64,000 bases of DNA. It comes from Amia ocellicauda. Lineage: Eukaryota > Chordata > Actinopteri > Amiiformes > Amiidae. Shown here in pieces: positions 1 to 7,348 of the stretch. Location: the NCBI RefSeq assembly GCF_036373705.1, contig NW_027102660.1, positions 310,001-374,000 on the forward strand. Reading direction: 5' to 3'. Numbering within the stretch: position 1 is the stretch's first letter; every line of letters begins with the position of its first letter. The notes beneath the pieces are model-generated. The model saw nothing but the letters and a program-made list of their open reading frames with translations. It searched no databases and was not told the origin of the DNA. The translations under genes and the position numbers were made by a program.

Positions 1-2
1 CC

Positions 3-602
3 GTCTGTGCGTCTCAGCAGGGGGTCAGTCCAATGGATGGAGAAACACCCCACAAACCACCAGGCGACCCAATGAGCATCGGACTGTCCCGGGGGCGTGA
101 TGAAGACGCAGGATTTATGCCCGGGGTATGTGACCAAGTAAGCAGAGTGGTTAAAAGCACCCTGGTGTATATTCTGAGTGCTCTCATCGACCAAGCTCTG
201 AAAGAAGTCTGTCGGGGGTGTGAAGTGAATCACCCCAGTCAGTTGAGACACAGTTGTTTGTTTGAACCAGACCGTTACTATTTCCTGTTCTATTTCAACG
301 TGTTTTACAGAAGACTGAACAAACCGTGGCTGAAACCGGCACTAATCAAGGCGCTGTCTTACTCCCACATACATGTCACTGCGGGACAAGTCCAGAAAAT
401 CATAGATGAGATTTTGCTGGAGCTGAAAAAGGAGCCGTTTATAATAGAGAAACTTGGGCAGCTGCTCAATGACCTGGATGAGCCGAGTAGAAAAACCGCT
501 GGCAAGCTAAAAGCTTATTTCTTCCGTAAAGAAGTTAAAGCTGGGGGCAGCGACGAAGAATTCGACATCTACGCCACTGATTCAGACTCTGACCTGAACT
601 AA
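3..602 (+). CDS. Cys/His 'HPSQ' protein with acidic tail, copy 1 (5' end outside window)
   Basis: The frame is open from the window edge to a stop at 600-602 and matches the C-terminal 199 residues of the 282-residue protein in copies 2 to 4. The visible part holds the cluster CRGCEVNHPSQLRHSC, a hydrophobic helical region around FYFNVFYRRLNKPWLKPAL, and the acidic tail ATDSDSDLN. Role unknown; the full-length entry in copy 4 gives more detail. Confidence 0.7.
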   Translation, partial: VCASQQGVSPMDGETPHKPPGDPMSIGLSRGRDEDAGFMPGVCDQVSRVVKSTLVYILSALIDQALKEVCRGCEVNHPSQLRHSCLFEPDRYYFLFYFNVFYRRLNKPWLKPALIKALSYSHIHVTAGQVQKIIDEILLELKKEPFIIEKLGQLLNDLDEPSRKTAGKLKAYFFRKEVKAGGSDEEFDIYATDSDSDLN

Positions 603-614
603 GGGACTTTGAAC

Positions 615-1007
615 ATGGGGAATGTTCTGGACTGCTTCTGCAACTGGTTCTGTCATCAACACTCTGCAGCTAACCTGAGAGCGCTATTACACCATGTGCT
701 TGACAGAAAAGTAGCCAACGCGAGCCTTTTCTCTACAGATTTAACCATCGATGAGGATCAACTTTCAAACCTGGAAAAGTTAATGGCTGCTGTAACAAAG
801 ACCGGGGGGTACGAACACTGGGATGAAGCGCTCAAGGGGGCCAAGAATGATATTAGGCCATTTCATCAACATCTGTATGACCTTTTACTGAGCATGTTTA
901 ATACACCTCTGTTTACTTTTAAAATAGGTCATATTGTTGTTTTATTTACATATGTAACTGAGGTGTGTGCCTACAAGATAAAGAAACAGGTATATTTGTT
1001 GATATAG
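615..1007 (+). CDS. Small protein with a Bcl-2 BH1-like segment, copy 1
   Basis: An ATG at 615 opens a protein of 130 residues starting MGNVLDCFCNWFC. Near the C-terminus the segment KIGHIVVLFTYVTEVCAYK resembles the BH1 helix of Bcl-2 family proteins, where a Gly-Arg-Ile-Val/Ala-x-Phe core is followed by small and aliphatic residues. Helical segments that could correspond to the earlier Bcl-2 helices precede it. It ends soon after this motif, so a BH2 region is not visible in this frame. A possible splice donor (CAG/GTATAT) sits near the 3' end, so the real product may continue by splicing. Adenoviruses carry an anti-apoptotic Bcl-2 homologue (E1B-19K) in a comparable left-end position. The Bcl-2 assignment is inference from one motif; presence of a gene is better supported because copy 4 is almost identical. 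Confidence 0.55.
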   Translation: MGNVLDCFCNWFCHQHSAANLRALLHHVLDRKVANASLFSTDLTIDEDQLSNLEKLMAAVTKTGGYEHWDEALKGAKNDIRPFHQHLYDLLLSMFNTPLFTFKIGHIVVLFTYVTEVCAYKIKKQVYLLI

Positions 1008-1118
1008 ATCAAGTAACCAATCATCTGATTTCTTTTTGTCTGGACCGTAGAAAAAATTGTTGTGTATGTTATACTTTTCTCAAATGTCTAAAAAGGGGTA
1101 TCTGCTCTCCTGAAGTTG

Positions 1119-1140
1119 AATAAAAAACCTTGTATAAAAA
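1119..1140 (+). promoter_or_regulatory. Poly(A) signal and TATA box between left-end genes and integrase, copy 1
   Basis: AATAAA at 1119-1124 would end the left-end transcript. TATAAAAA at 1133-1140 lies about 40 bases before the integrase ATG at 1180. The pair is conserved in all four copies. TTTGACAG just before the ATG could also act as a splice acceptor. Confidence 0.5.
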
Positions 1141-1179
1141 CTTTGCGCATAGTGTGGGTCTGTGTGGTTATTTGACAGA

Positions 1180-2271
1180 ATGACTCGGCAAGCTCCCCAA
1201 ATGCAGGAACTATACTACAACCCAGCCAAGATTGGGGGTTTGGCGGGTAAGAAGGGTTTTCAAAGAGGACTCGCTGAGGCCGGAGTGAAGGTTAATGATG
1301 TGGTTGTTTCAGAATGGTTACGGGAACAAGACGCCTATACCTTACATAAACCTCTCAGGATTAACTTTAAAAGAAACTGCGTATATGCAACTGACATAGA
1401 CTCACAATGGCAAATGGATCTAGTCGATATGTCAAATTTATCAAAACATAACAATGGTCACAAATTGATGTTGATGTGTATCGATGTGTTATCAAAATAT
1501 GCCTGGGCTCGCATTCTACATAATAAAACAGGTCGGGCGGTGACAAGGGCCTTTGAGGATATATTGTCCCAGGGTCGATGTCCTAAAAAACTGCAGACTG
1601 ATAAAGGAAAAGAGTTTCTCACCAGAGAATTTCAGAATCTACTGAAGAGACACAAAATACATCATTTCACCACCGGTAATGAGCTTAAGGCATCGGTAGT
1701 GGAGATGTTTAACCGCACCATGAAGACCAAAATGTGGAGATATTTTACAGCGGTCAACACGTTCAAGTATTTTGATAAAGTTCAAGATTTTATCGATGCT
1801 TACAACCAAGGGTATCACACCAGTATTAAAATGAAGCCTATAGATGTTGATCAAAGTAATTCTTTTAAGGTCTATAAAAAATTATACGGACCATTTATTA
1901 AGAAGGGAAAAACTACTTATAAGTTCAACATCGGTGATGTGGTTCGCGTTTCAAAGCTAAGGAGTACTTTTGCCAAAGGTTATGAACAAACATTTTCTGA
2001 CGAATATTTTACAGTTACCGAACAGTTGGCTAGAGACCCCCCCGTGTACCGGTTAAAAGACTATGACGGGGAGGATATAGAAGGAACGTTTTACGAAGCC
2101 AAGTTACAAAAAATTATTGTGGGTAAAGACAGTGTATACAGAGTTGAAAAGATATTAGATGAAAAAACCCAGAACCGGAAAAAATATGTGTTGATGAAAT
2201 GGCTTGGATGGCCTGAAAAGTTCAATAGTTGGGTCCCGGAACAACAGGTTTGCGATATTCAATCCTTATAA
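1180..2271 (+). CDS. INT: Polinton integrase with chromodomain, copy 1
   Basis: A retroviral-type DDE integrase of 363 residues from the ATG at 1180. The catalytic core shows the first Asp in QWQMDLVDM, the second in LQTDKGKEF and the Glu in KASVVE, about 33 residues after the second Asp. A C-terminal chromodomain follows, with YRVEKIL and the aromatic run KWLGWPEKFNSWVPE. Such integrases cut and join element ends and leave 6-bp duplications, which fits CATAAG here. The chromodomain may guide target choice by binding modified histones. The frame is open throughout. It looks like a retrovirus integrase, but its neighbours are Polinton genes and no reverse transcriptase is present. Confidence 0.9.
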   Translation: MTRQAPQMQELYYNPAKIGGLAGKKGFQRGLAEAGVKVNDVVVSEWLREQDAYTLHKPLRINFKRNCVYATDIDSQWQMDLVDMSNLSKHNNGHKLMLMCIDVLSKYAWARILHNKTGRAVTRAFEDILSQGRCPKKLQTDKGKEFLTREFQNLLKRHKIHHFTTGNELKASVVEMFNRTMKTKMWRYFTAVNTFKYFDKVQDFIDAYNQGYHTSIKMKPIDVDQSNSFKVYKKLYGPFIKKGKTTYKFNIGDVVRVSKLRSTFAKGYEQTFSDEYFTVTEQLARDPPVYRLKDYDGEDIEGTFYEAKLQKIIVGKDSVYRVEKILDEKTQNRKKYVLMKWLGWPEKFNSWVPEQQVCDIQSL

Positions 2272-2317
2272 CAACATGCCCGCGGGTGTGTTGGGGGCAT
2301 TACTTTCGATTCTCAAG

Positions 2318-3050
2318 ATGGAATCAGGAGGCTTCTACGTGACTCTACCCAGTAACGCCTCTCTCGATATATACCCTAAAAATGAAATATCCAGTTACAC
2401 GGTACAATTTGGAAAATCTATAGATCTAAGGGTGTCGTGGGAAGTGGGGTTGGCGGAAATACAGTATCCTTACACTTGGGCTGTTTTACAAGATAAGGAT
2501 GCCACCTTCGCCATTTTTGATGATGTTAAAAAGAGTCAATGGACATTCACGATACAAGGAGGTTATTATGACAATGTGGATAAAATATTAGATGAGATGC
2601 ATAAACAGTTCTCAGAAGGCACCCCCAACATCAAGCTATATTACAACCCTATTAAAAACAGAGTGTACAAGGTGTCAAAACCAGGTATTAGCATTCAAAC
2701 CAGCGGCCAACTGGGGCGTATATTAGGGTTCTATTCTGACACAGAGAGCAGGTTCTCAGAAGTGGTGGGGCGGCTTTTATACTCTTTATGTGTATACGGA
2801 TATCATAACCCACCAGAGGGTCGGGGATAGTTATGTCCCCCTTTTGAGAAATGTACTTATTAAAGGTAAAAGCAATGACATGGTCACAATTACTTATGAC
2901 AAACCACACTACGTACCAGTCTCAAAGACCCACTTTGACAACATCACGATCGAAGTAAAATCGGATCAGAATATCAACGTACCCTTCCGCTTCGGTAAAG
3001 TTAATGTCAAACTACATTTTCGACCCCTGAAACAGTGTGTACATTATTAA
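2318..3050 (+). pseudogene. Minor capsid (penton) protein, copy 1, broken
   Basis: The N-terminal segment FYVTLPSNASLDIYPKNEIS, followed by a Gly/Ser-Trp-Glu-Val-Gly-Leu-Ala-Glu-Ile stretch, is typical of the Polinton minor capsid protein, a single jelly-roll that forms the pentons. The ATG at 2318 is preferred over one at 2276 because only 2318 is conserved in all copies. The gene lies between integrase and the core-like protein, its usual place, and ends one base before the next ATG. It is interrupted in this copy, as in the other three. Confidence 0.75.
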
Positions 3051-3051
3051 A

Positions 3052-3540
3052 ATGGCTACCTCGAGGGGTTATGTAGATCCTAGCGCCTATGTGGATTATT
3101 ACAAGATGCAAGCCGGGAACGGCTTGCCCGGTTTTGTAGGAGCCCCCACAATGTATGGCGCCGGTCTAGGGGGACTCTTTCGTGGTCTCTTTAGAATGGC
3201 CGTACCCCTGCTTAAGAGAGGCTTTGTTATAGCCAGACCCCACTTGAAATCAGCGGCTAAAAATATTGTTAGTGACGTGTTCACCAATGTTATGAACCGG
3301 GCAGCTAGCCATGAGCATCAGGAGGGTTCGGGTCTCATGGTAATGGCGAGGAGGGGGGGTAAAAGAAGAAACAGCATGTGTCCACCAGGGCGACGAAGAT
3401 TCGTGGCTAACAAAAAACGAAGAATCTCTCATTCTCCAACATATCGTGGATACACTCGGAGAAGGAAGCAGCACAAGAAAAAACCTGCAAAAAGAAAGTC
3501 TCAAAGAAAGAAAAATAGAGCCTCAGGATACATCTTTTAA
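3052..3540 (+). CDS. Basic core-like virion protein, copy 1
   Basis: A 162-residue protein from the ATG at 3052. The first half has a Gly-rich hydrophobic and amphipathic stretch (GAGLGGLFRGLFRMAVPLLK). The last third is extremely rich in Lys and Arg. Position and composition suggest a DNA-condensing or membrane-active virion protein comparable to adenovirus core proteins (pX or pVI). The composition is seen directly; the role is inference. It sits one base after the minor capsid gene and two bases before the major capsid gene. Confidence 0.65.
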   Translation: MATSRGYVDPSAYVDYYKMQAGNGLPGFVGAPTMYGAGLGGLFRGLFRMAVPLLKRGFVIARPHLKSAAKNIVSDVFTNVMNRAASHEHQEGSGLMVMARRGGKRRNSMCPPGRRRFVANKKRRISHSPTYRGYTRRRKQHKKKPAKRKSQRKKNRASGYIF

Positions 3541-3542
3541 AC

Positions 3543-4850
3543 ATGTCTTTTGTCCACAGTCTATCGGAAGAATGCGTCAAATCAGAACTGGATCTGTTTA
3601 CAGTTCCATACACTCAAACGAGTATAGATAAGATCATATATGTAGAGATTCCCCCTCTTTCTGCAATTTCAGACACGGCCCCTCTGGAGTTTTTTATAGC
3701 TGGCAATGGCGAGGATTATATTGATTTGAATAACACATTTATTTTAATGAACTGTAAAGTGACTGATGAGGATGGCGATGCAATCGAGAAGACGGCCAAC
3801 GCTGGGGTCATCAATTACCCGGTGGCCACCATGTTTTCACAGGTGGATGTGACCCTTGGAGATCGGCTCATTAGTCAAAGCAGCAATACTTACCCCTATA
3901 GAGCCATGATGGAGTGTATCCTTAATTATAGTGAGGAGACCCTAAGCAAACAGTTCAGCCCCGGCCTTTTCTTCAAAGACATCCCGGTAGCTATGGACGA
4001 TAAGGATCCAGAGGGACTCAATAAGGGTTTGCAAAAAAGAACGGCCTCTTCAACAGAAGGGAGGACCTTTGAGCTAATGGGGCATATCCATGCAGACATA
4101 TTTTTCCAAGAAAAACTCATGCTCAACGGGGTAGACATTAAAATTAAAATGATCCGTAGTAAAAGTGCTTTTTGTCTGATGACCCCTGATACGGAAAAAT
4201 ATAAACTGACCATATTATCGGCCTCGCTGTTTGTGAAAAAAGTGTCCGTCTTCCCGGCGGTTAAACTAGGACACGCGCAGGCGTTAATGACGGAAAACGC
4301 CGAGTACCCGATCGAAAGAGTCTATATGAAAGTCCACAGTATCCCCGCAGGGACACGGGTGATGAACCAGGAAAATCTGTTTCTTGGACAGCTCCCAAAA
4401 CAGGTTATTATAGGTCTCGAGGATAATGATGCATTTACCGGGGTTTACAACAAGAACCCCTTTAACTTTAAACATTATAACGCGGAATTTATAGTGTTGT
4501 ACGTCGATGGTGTGCAGGTTCCATCCAGACCTTTTCAACCTGACTTTGAAATCGGCAATGCGGTTCGTGAATATGACAGTCTAGTACTGGCTACGGGTCG
4601 CCATCTCAAGGATCAAACTCTGCTGATCGATCGCCGGGAATACTGCAGCGGTTACACCCTGTACGGTTTCAACCTGACCCCTGACGAAGAGTGTGGGCAA
4701 CATTTTTCACTGATGAAGACGGGCAATATGCGTTTGGAGATGCGTTTCAAGCAGCCTCTACCACGCACTGTTAATATGGTCGTGTATGCAGTGTTTGACA
4801 ACATTATTGAGGTGAATCAGAGGAGAAACGTTATGTATGATTATTATTAA
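3543..4850 (+). CDS. Major capsid protein, copy 1
   Basis: An open frame of 435 residues starting MSFVHSLSEECVKSELDLF, in the size range and position of the Polinton major capsid protein, a double jelly-roll hexon protein. Recognisable stretches are VPYTQTSID near the N-terminus, FSQVDVTLGDRLISQSSNTY in the first barrel, and YTLYGFNLTPDE with MRLEMRFKQPL in the second. Related capsid proteins assemble as trimers into icosahedral shells with the penton protein. The stop is one base before the protease ATG. This is the copy of the gene that reads through the full length; family assignment rests on motifs and context. Confidence 0.85.
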   Translation: MSFVHSLSEECVKSELDLFTVPYTQTSIDKIIYVEIPPLSAISDTAPLEFFIAGNGEDYIDLNNTFILMNCKVTDEDGDAIEKTANAGVINYPVATMFSQVDVTLGDRLISQSSNTYPYRAMMECILNYSEETLSKQFSPGLFFKDIPVAMDDKDPEGLNKGLQKRTASSTEGRTFELMGHIHADIFFQEKLMLNGVDIKIKMIRSKSAFCLMTPDTEKYKLTILSASLFVKKVSVFPAVKLGHAQALMTENAEYPIERVYMKVHSIPAGTRVMNQENLFLGQLPKQVIIGLEDNDAFTGVYNKNPFNFKHYNAEFIVLYVDGVQVPSRPFQPDFEIGNAVREYDSLVLATGRHLKDQTLLIDRREYCSGYTLYGFNLTPDEECGQHFSLMKTGNMRLEMRFKQPLPRTVNMVVYAVFDNIIEVNQRRNVMYDYY

Positions 4851-4851
4851 A

Positions 4852-5409
4852 ATGAACACCAGAGAGCTCAACCACATCATGAATGCCCTGGCCAGCTCAC
4901 GGAAACTGTTTCAAGGAGTCTACGCCTGCGATCAGCTGACTAAATTTAAGGTCAAGAATTTACCTGCAATGTACATAATCAACACACACCCTAAAAATAT
5001 GCCCGGAGAACATTGGCTGGCTATTTATCTAAGGGAGGACCACCGTGGTGAATTTTTTGATTCCTATGCAAACCCCCCGGATTTCAGACCTTTCCCTCGG
5101 AAGATCAATAACTTTCTGCTCAACAACTGTCAAGAAACCATTTACAGCGGTCGTCAAGTACAAAGTCTTCAGACCTTCACTTGTGGTCAACACTGTGTGT
5201 TTTTCTTATATCATAGATCTAAAGGAAGGTCATACCCCGATATTATGGCCTTGTACAGTGAGGATTTAGGCCAAAATGATAAAAAAGTGGCAGAGTTTGT
5301 CAGGACACTGTGGATCCCCCCTTATAACACAATGACTTACGACCCTAGCCAGCCGTGTATACAGATGGGGTGTTCTTGTGAGGATTTTAAAAGATGTCAT
5401 GCGTGTTAA
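4852..5409 (+). CDS. PRO: Adenain-type cysteine protease, copy 1
   Basis: A protein of 185 residues from the ATG at 4852. It shows the catalytic order of the adenovirus protease family (Ulp1-like fold): His in GEHWLAIYL, Asp in FFDSYANPP, and Gln plus nucleophilic Cys in TCGQHCVFFL. The family cleaves capsid and core precursors during particle maturation. A Cys-rich C-terminus (CIQMGCSCEDFKRCHAC) follows. It closes the plus-strand capsid cluster and faces the minus-strand genes tail to tail. Confidence 0.88.
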   Translation: MNTRELNHIMNALASSRKLFQGVYACDQLTKFKVKNLPAMYIINTHPKNMPGEHWLAIYLREDHRGEFFDSYANPPDFRPFPRKINNFLLNNCQETIYSGRQVQSLQTFTCGQHCVFFLYHRSKGRSYPDIMALYSEDLGQNDKKVAEFVRTLWIPPYNTMTYDPSQPCIQMGCSCEDFKRCHAC

Positions 5410-5588
5410 GGTGAAAAAATAATGAAAACAGCCTTTGAATCATTAGTTTTGTTTTTATTCAACACAATTCTTATACAAAGCAGGGGTTATGGTATAAATA
5501 AATGTACAACATTTGAAAAATAAAAAATAAAAATAAAAAAATGTTTGTCGGGTCATTATTTACAGGGGAGACAAATAAAAACATGAGA
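5410..5588. terminator. Tail-to-tail 3' region with poly(A) signals on both strands, copy 1
   Basis: This AT-rich stretch separates the convergent gene sets. A plus-strand AATAAA lies at 5498-5503. A minus-strand AATAAA (read as TTTATT) lies at 5454-5459. The two 3' ends therefore probably overlap by a few dozen bases. Confidence 0.5.
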
Positions 5589-6332
5589 TTAATAAGCTTC
5601 CCAACGATGGATAGATCCTGAGGATGGTCGCTCAGCACGGTCAGAGTAATGAGATATCGGAGTCAGATCAGGCTCCACCTCTTTACACAGACGGATTTTT
5701 TGTCGCGTTTCCTGGTTAGGAACTGTTGATTGGGGCATGTTCAGACAGGCCATCGCCTGTAGGAAAGCATTCCAGCCTACAGGTCGGCGACTATCGGGTA
5801 CCTTATTAGTGCTAGTGACACTCTTCAACAAATCAAACATGTGTGAACCTTTGATCAGTTGTCCTTTAAAAACAAATTCACCCTGTTCATTCCAAGCCGT
5901 TACCCGCGGTTTCTGAACCATTTTGTGCAGGATATATTCTGCATGTCTTTTGCTTCTGGCCGGCATGTTTCTCAAAACATCCGTTACAACATCTCCCTCT
6001 GAACTCTCAACAGGTTCGGTCACCGCAACATCTTTATCAACCGTACCCCCCGCATCAGCCCCAGAACCATTTTCTTGAGAGGCCATGGTTAAAGTTAAAA
6101 TGTTTTGATCTTTTTCACCCTGTCTAACCAGACGGAGGTAGCGCTGTAACGTGTTGGTATACAACTGGGCTTTGGAATACTGATTTAAATCGGCCCTGGC
6201 CTGTATAGCTTTCATTTCAGAGTCCAGGTTGTTTTCGGCCGTTTGTCTAATGGGCTCTGGCCCGACAACATTTTTTCTCAGTTTCTCAAGCTGCTCCTGA
6301 GGGATCAAAAACATTTTCTGAGCATATTCCAT
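5589..6332 (-). CDS. Conserved Polinton protein of unknown role (247 residues), copy 1
   Basis: The protein starts MEYAQKMFLIPQEQLEKL. It has a helical, probably coiled-coil N-terminal half, an acidic Ser/Gly-rich linker, and a second block with VLRNMPARSKRHAEYILHKM and a KGQLIKGSHMFDLLK motif. Proteins with this outline are common in animal Polintons next to the ATPase; I know of no proven role. The position suggests a virion or packaging function. It starts two bases after the end of the small basic protein, as if expressed from one message. Confidence 0.65.
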   Translation of the reverse strand: MEYAQKMFLIPQEQLEKLRKNVVGPEPIRQTAENNLDSEMKAIQARADLNQYSKAQLYTNTLQRYLRLVRQGEKDQNILTLTMASQENGSGADAGGTVDKDVAVTEPVESSEGDVVTDVLRNMPARSKRHAEYILHKMVQKPRVTAWNEQGEFVFKGQLIKGSHMFDLLKSVTSTNKVPDSRRPVGWNAFLQAMACLNMPQSTVPNQETRQKIRLCKEVEPDLTPISHYSDRAERPSSGSIHRWEAY

Positions 6333-6334
6333 TA

Positions 6335-6670
6335 TTAACCCACTCTGGAAGCTAGAAGACTGGTTAGGAAAGGCACGGCTATGCTCAACAGCGGTCCTAT
6401 AAAACCCCCGGTTTGATTAATCTTCTTTCTTTTTCTTTTAATAGAATACTTCTTATTAGCGATGATCTTGATAACCGCTTTTTGTTTTTTGAGTTTAGAA
6501 TGTTGAGAAGGGGTTAGGGGTATATTACCGCGTAAGATGTTAAAAGCTATTTCACACAGGGTCTCGATCAAATCCGAGGGGGCCCCTGCCAGCACAGCTT
6601 TCCTATGGCGCGGGCTCCTCTCAAATAACATTTGCAAAAGCGGCAGATTTCTTTCAATCCGAACAGACAT
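6335..6670 (-). CDS. Small basic Polinton protein (111 residues), copy 1
   Basis: It starts MSVRIERNLPLLQMLF. Its central block LRGNIPLTPSQHSKLKKQK is followed by a basic run (KRKRKKIN) and a hydrophobic C-terminus (GGFIGPLLSIAVPFLTSLLA). This basic-then-hydrophobic outline is seen in a widespread small Polinton protein that may be a virion core or membrane component; role unproven. It lies between the ATPase and the 247-residue protein with only a few bases on either side. Confidence 0.65.
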   Translation of the reverse strand: MSVRIERNLPLLQMLFERSPRHRKAVLAGAPSDLIETLCEIAFNILRGNIPLTPSQHSKLKKQKAVIKIIANKKYSIKRKRKKINQTGGFIGPLLSIAVPFLTSLLASRVG

Positions 6671-6676
6671 TCTTAT

Positions 6677-7348
6677 TTATTTCCTTTTCTTTAGCACATA
6701 CACTGCCGGCCAATCGGGCGGGCACAAACCTGTTCTGAGGCGAAAGTCTTCTGGGGTTTGTGCTTTTAAGTCCGCAATCAAGTACCCGTAGGGTTTTTTG
6801 GTGGCATCCTCAAATGCCTCCAAAGAGAACTTGGTCTGGTTAGGGTACATTAGACGAGCCTAGACGGTGACCTGTAGTTTATCTCTGGGGTTTTTAAAAA
6901 GAATTATATAATTGGCATATAAATTAATAGTGCGGCTTTTTTTACCTTGAAAAAATAGATTTTGAACTAAATAAATAATACTTTAATTCCTATGATGAGT
7001 GTACTTTGTGAAAGCTTTTTCCACTTCACTGTTGTCACCGGCCTGCTCCATCAGGTCATCAAGGATCACTAGGTTAGTTTGACCGGGCGGGAACAAGTCA
7101 TCACCACACAACGAGGCGGGGAGACCTTGCACAAATTTCAGATTATTTTTTTTCGAAGCCAAATCATCGTAGAGAGGTTGCCAGCAAGAGTAACACCACA
7201 CTATGTTGTCAAGAGCTTGGGACACGGTTGCGTCCACATCTTCTATGATGTTCTTTATAAGATAGCTCTTCCCCGAATTGGAGGGACCGGCTATAATACA
7301 GGAGAAAGGGTGTTGAAGTCTGTTATCAAAACCACCGCTAATATCCAT
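6677..7348 (-). pseudogene. ATP: A32/FtsK-like packaging ATPase, copy 1, broken
   Basis: Walker A (GPSNSGKS) and Walker B (LVILDDLM) motifs are present in the N-terminal half. This is the genome-packaging ATPase family of double jelly-roll viruses, which drives DNA into the capsid. It follows the polymerase with a short overlap of the reading frames. It is broken in this copy; copies 2 and 3 keep an open frame of 223 residues. Confidence 0.85.

Noticed and set aside
1162-2271. Retrovirus or LTR retrotransposon, suggested by the integrase
   Set aside because: No reverse transcriptase, gag or LTR is present. Polymerase B, protease, ATPase and capsid genes with inverted repeats identify a Polinton.
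2276-2320. Alternative minor capsid start at 2276
   Set aside because: This ATG is absent from copies 3 and 4, while the ATG 42 bases further on is conserved in all copies.
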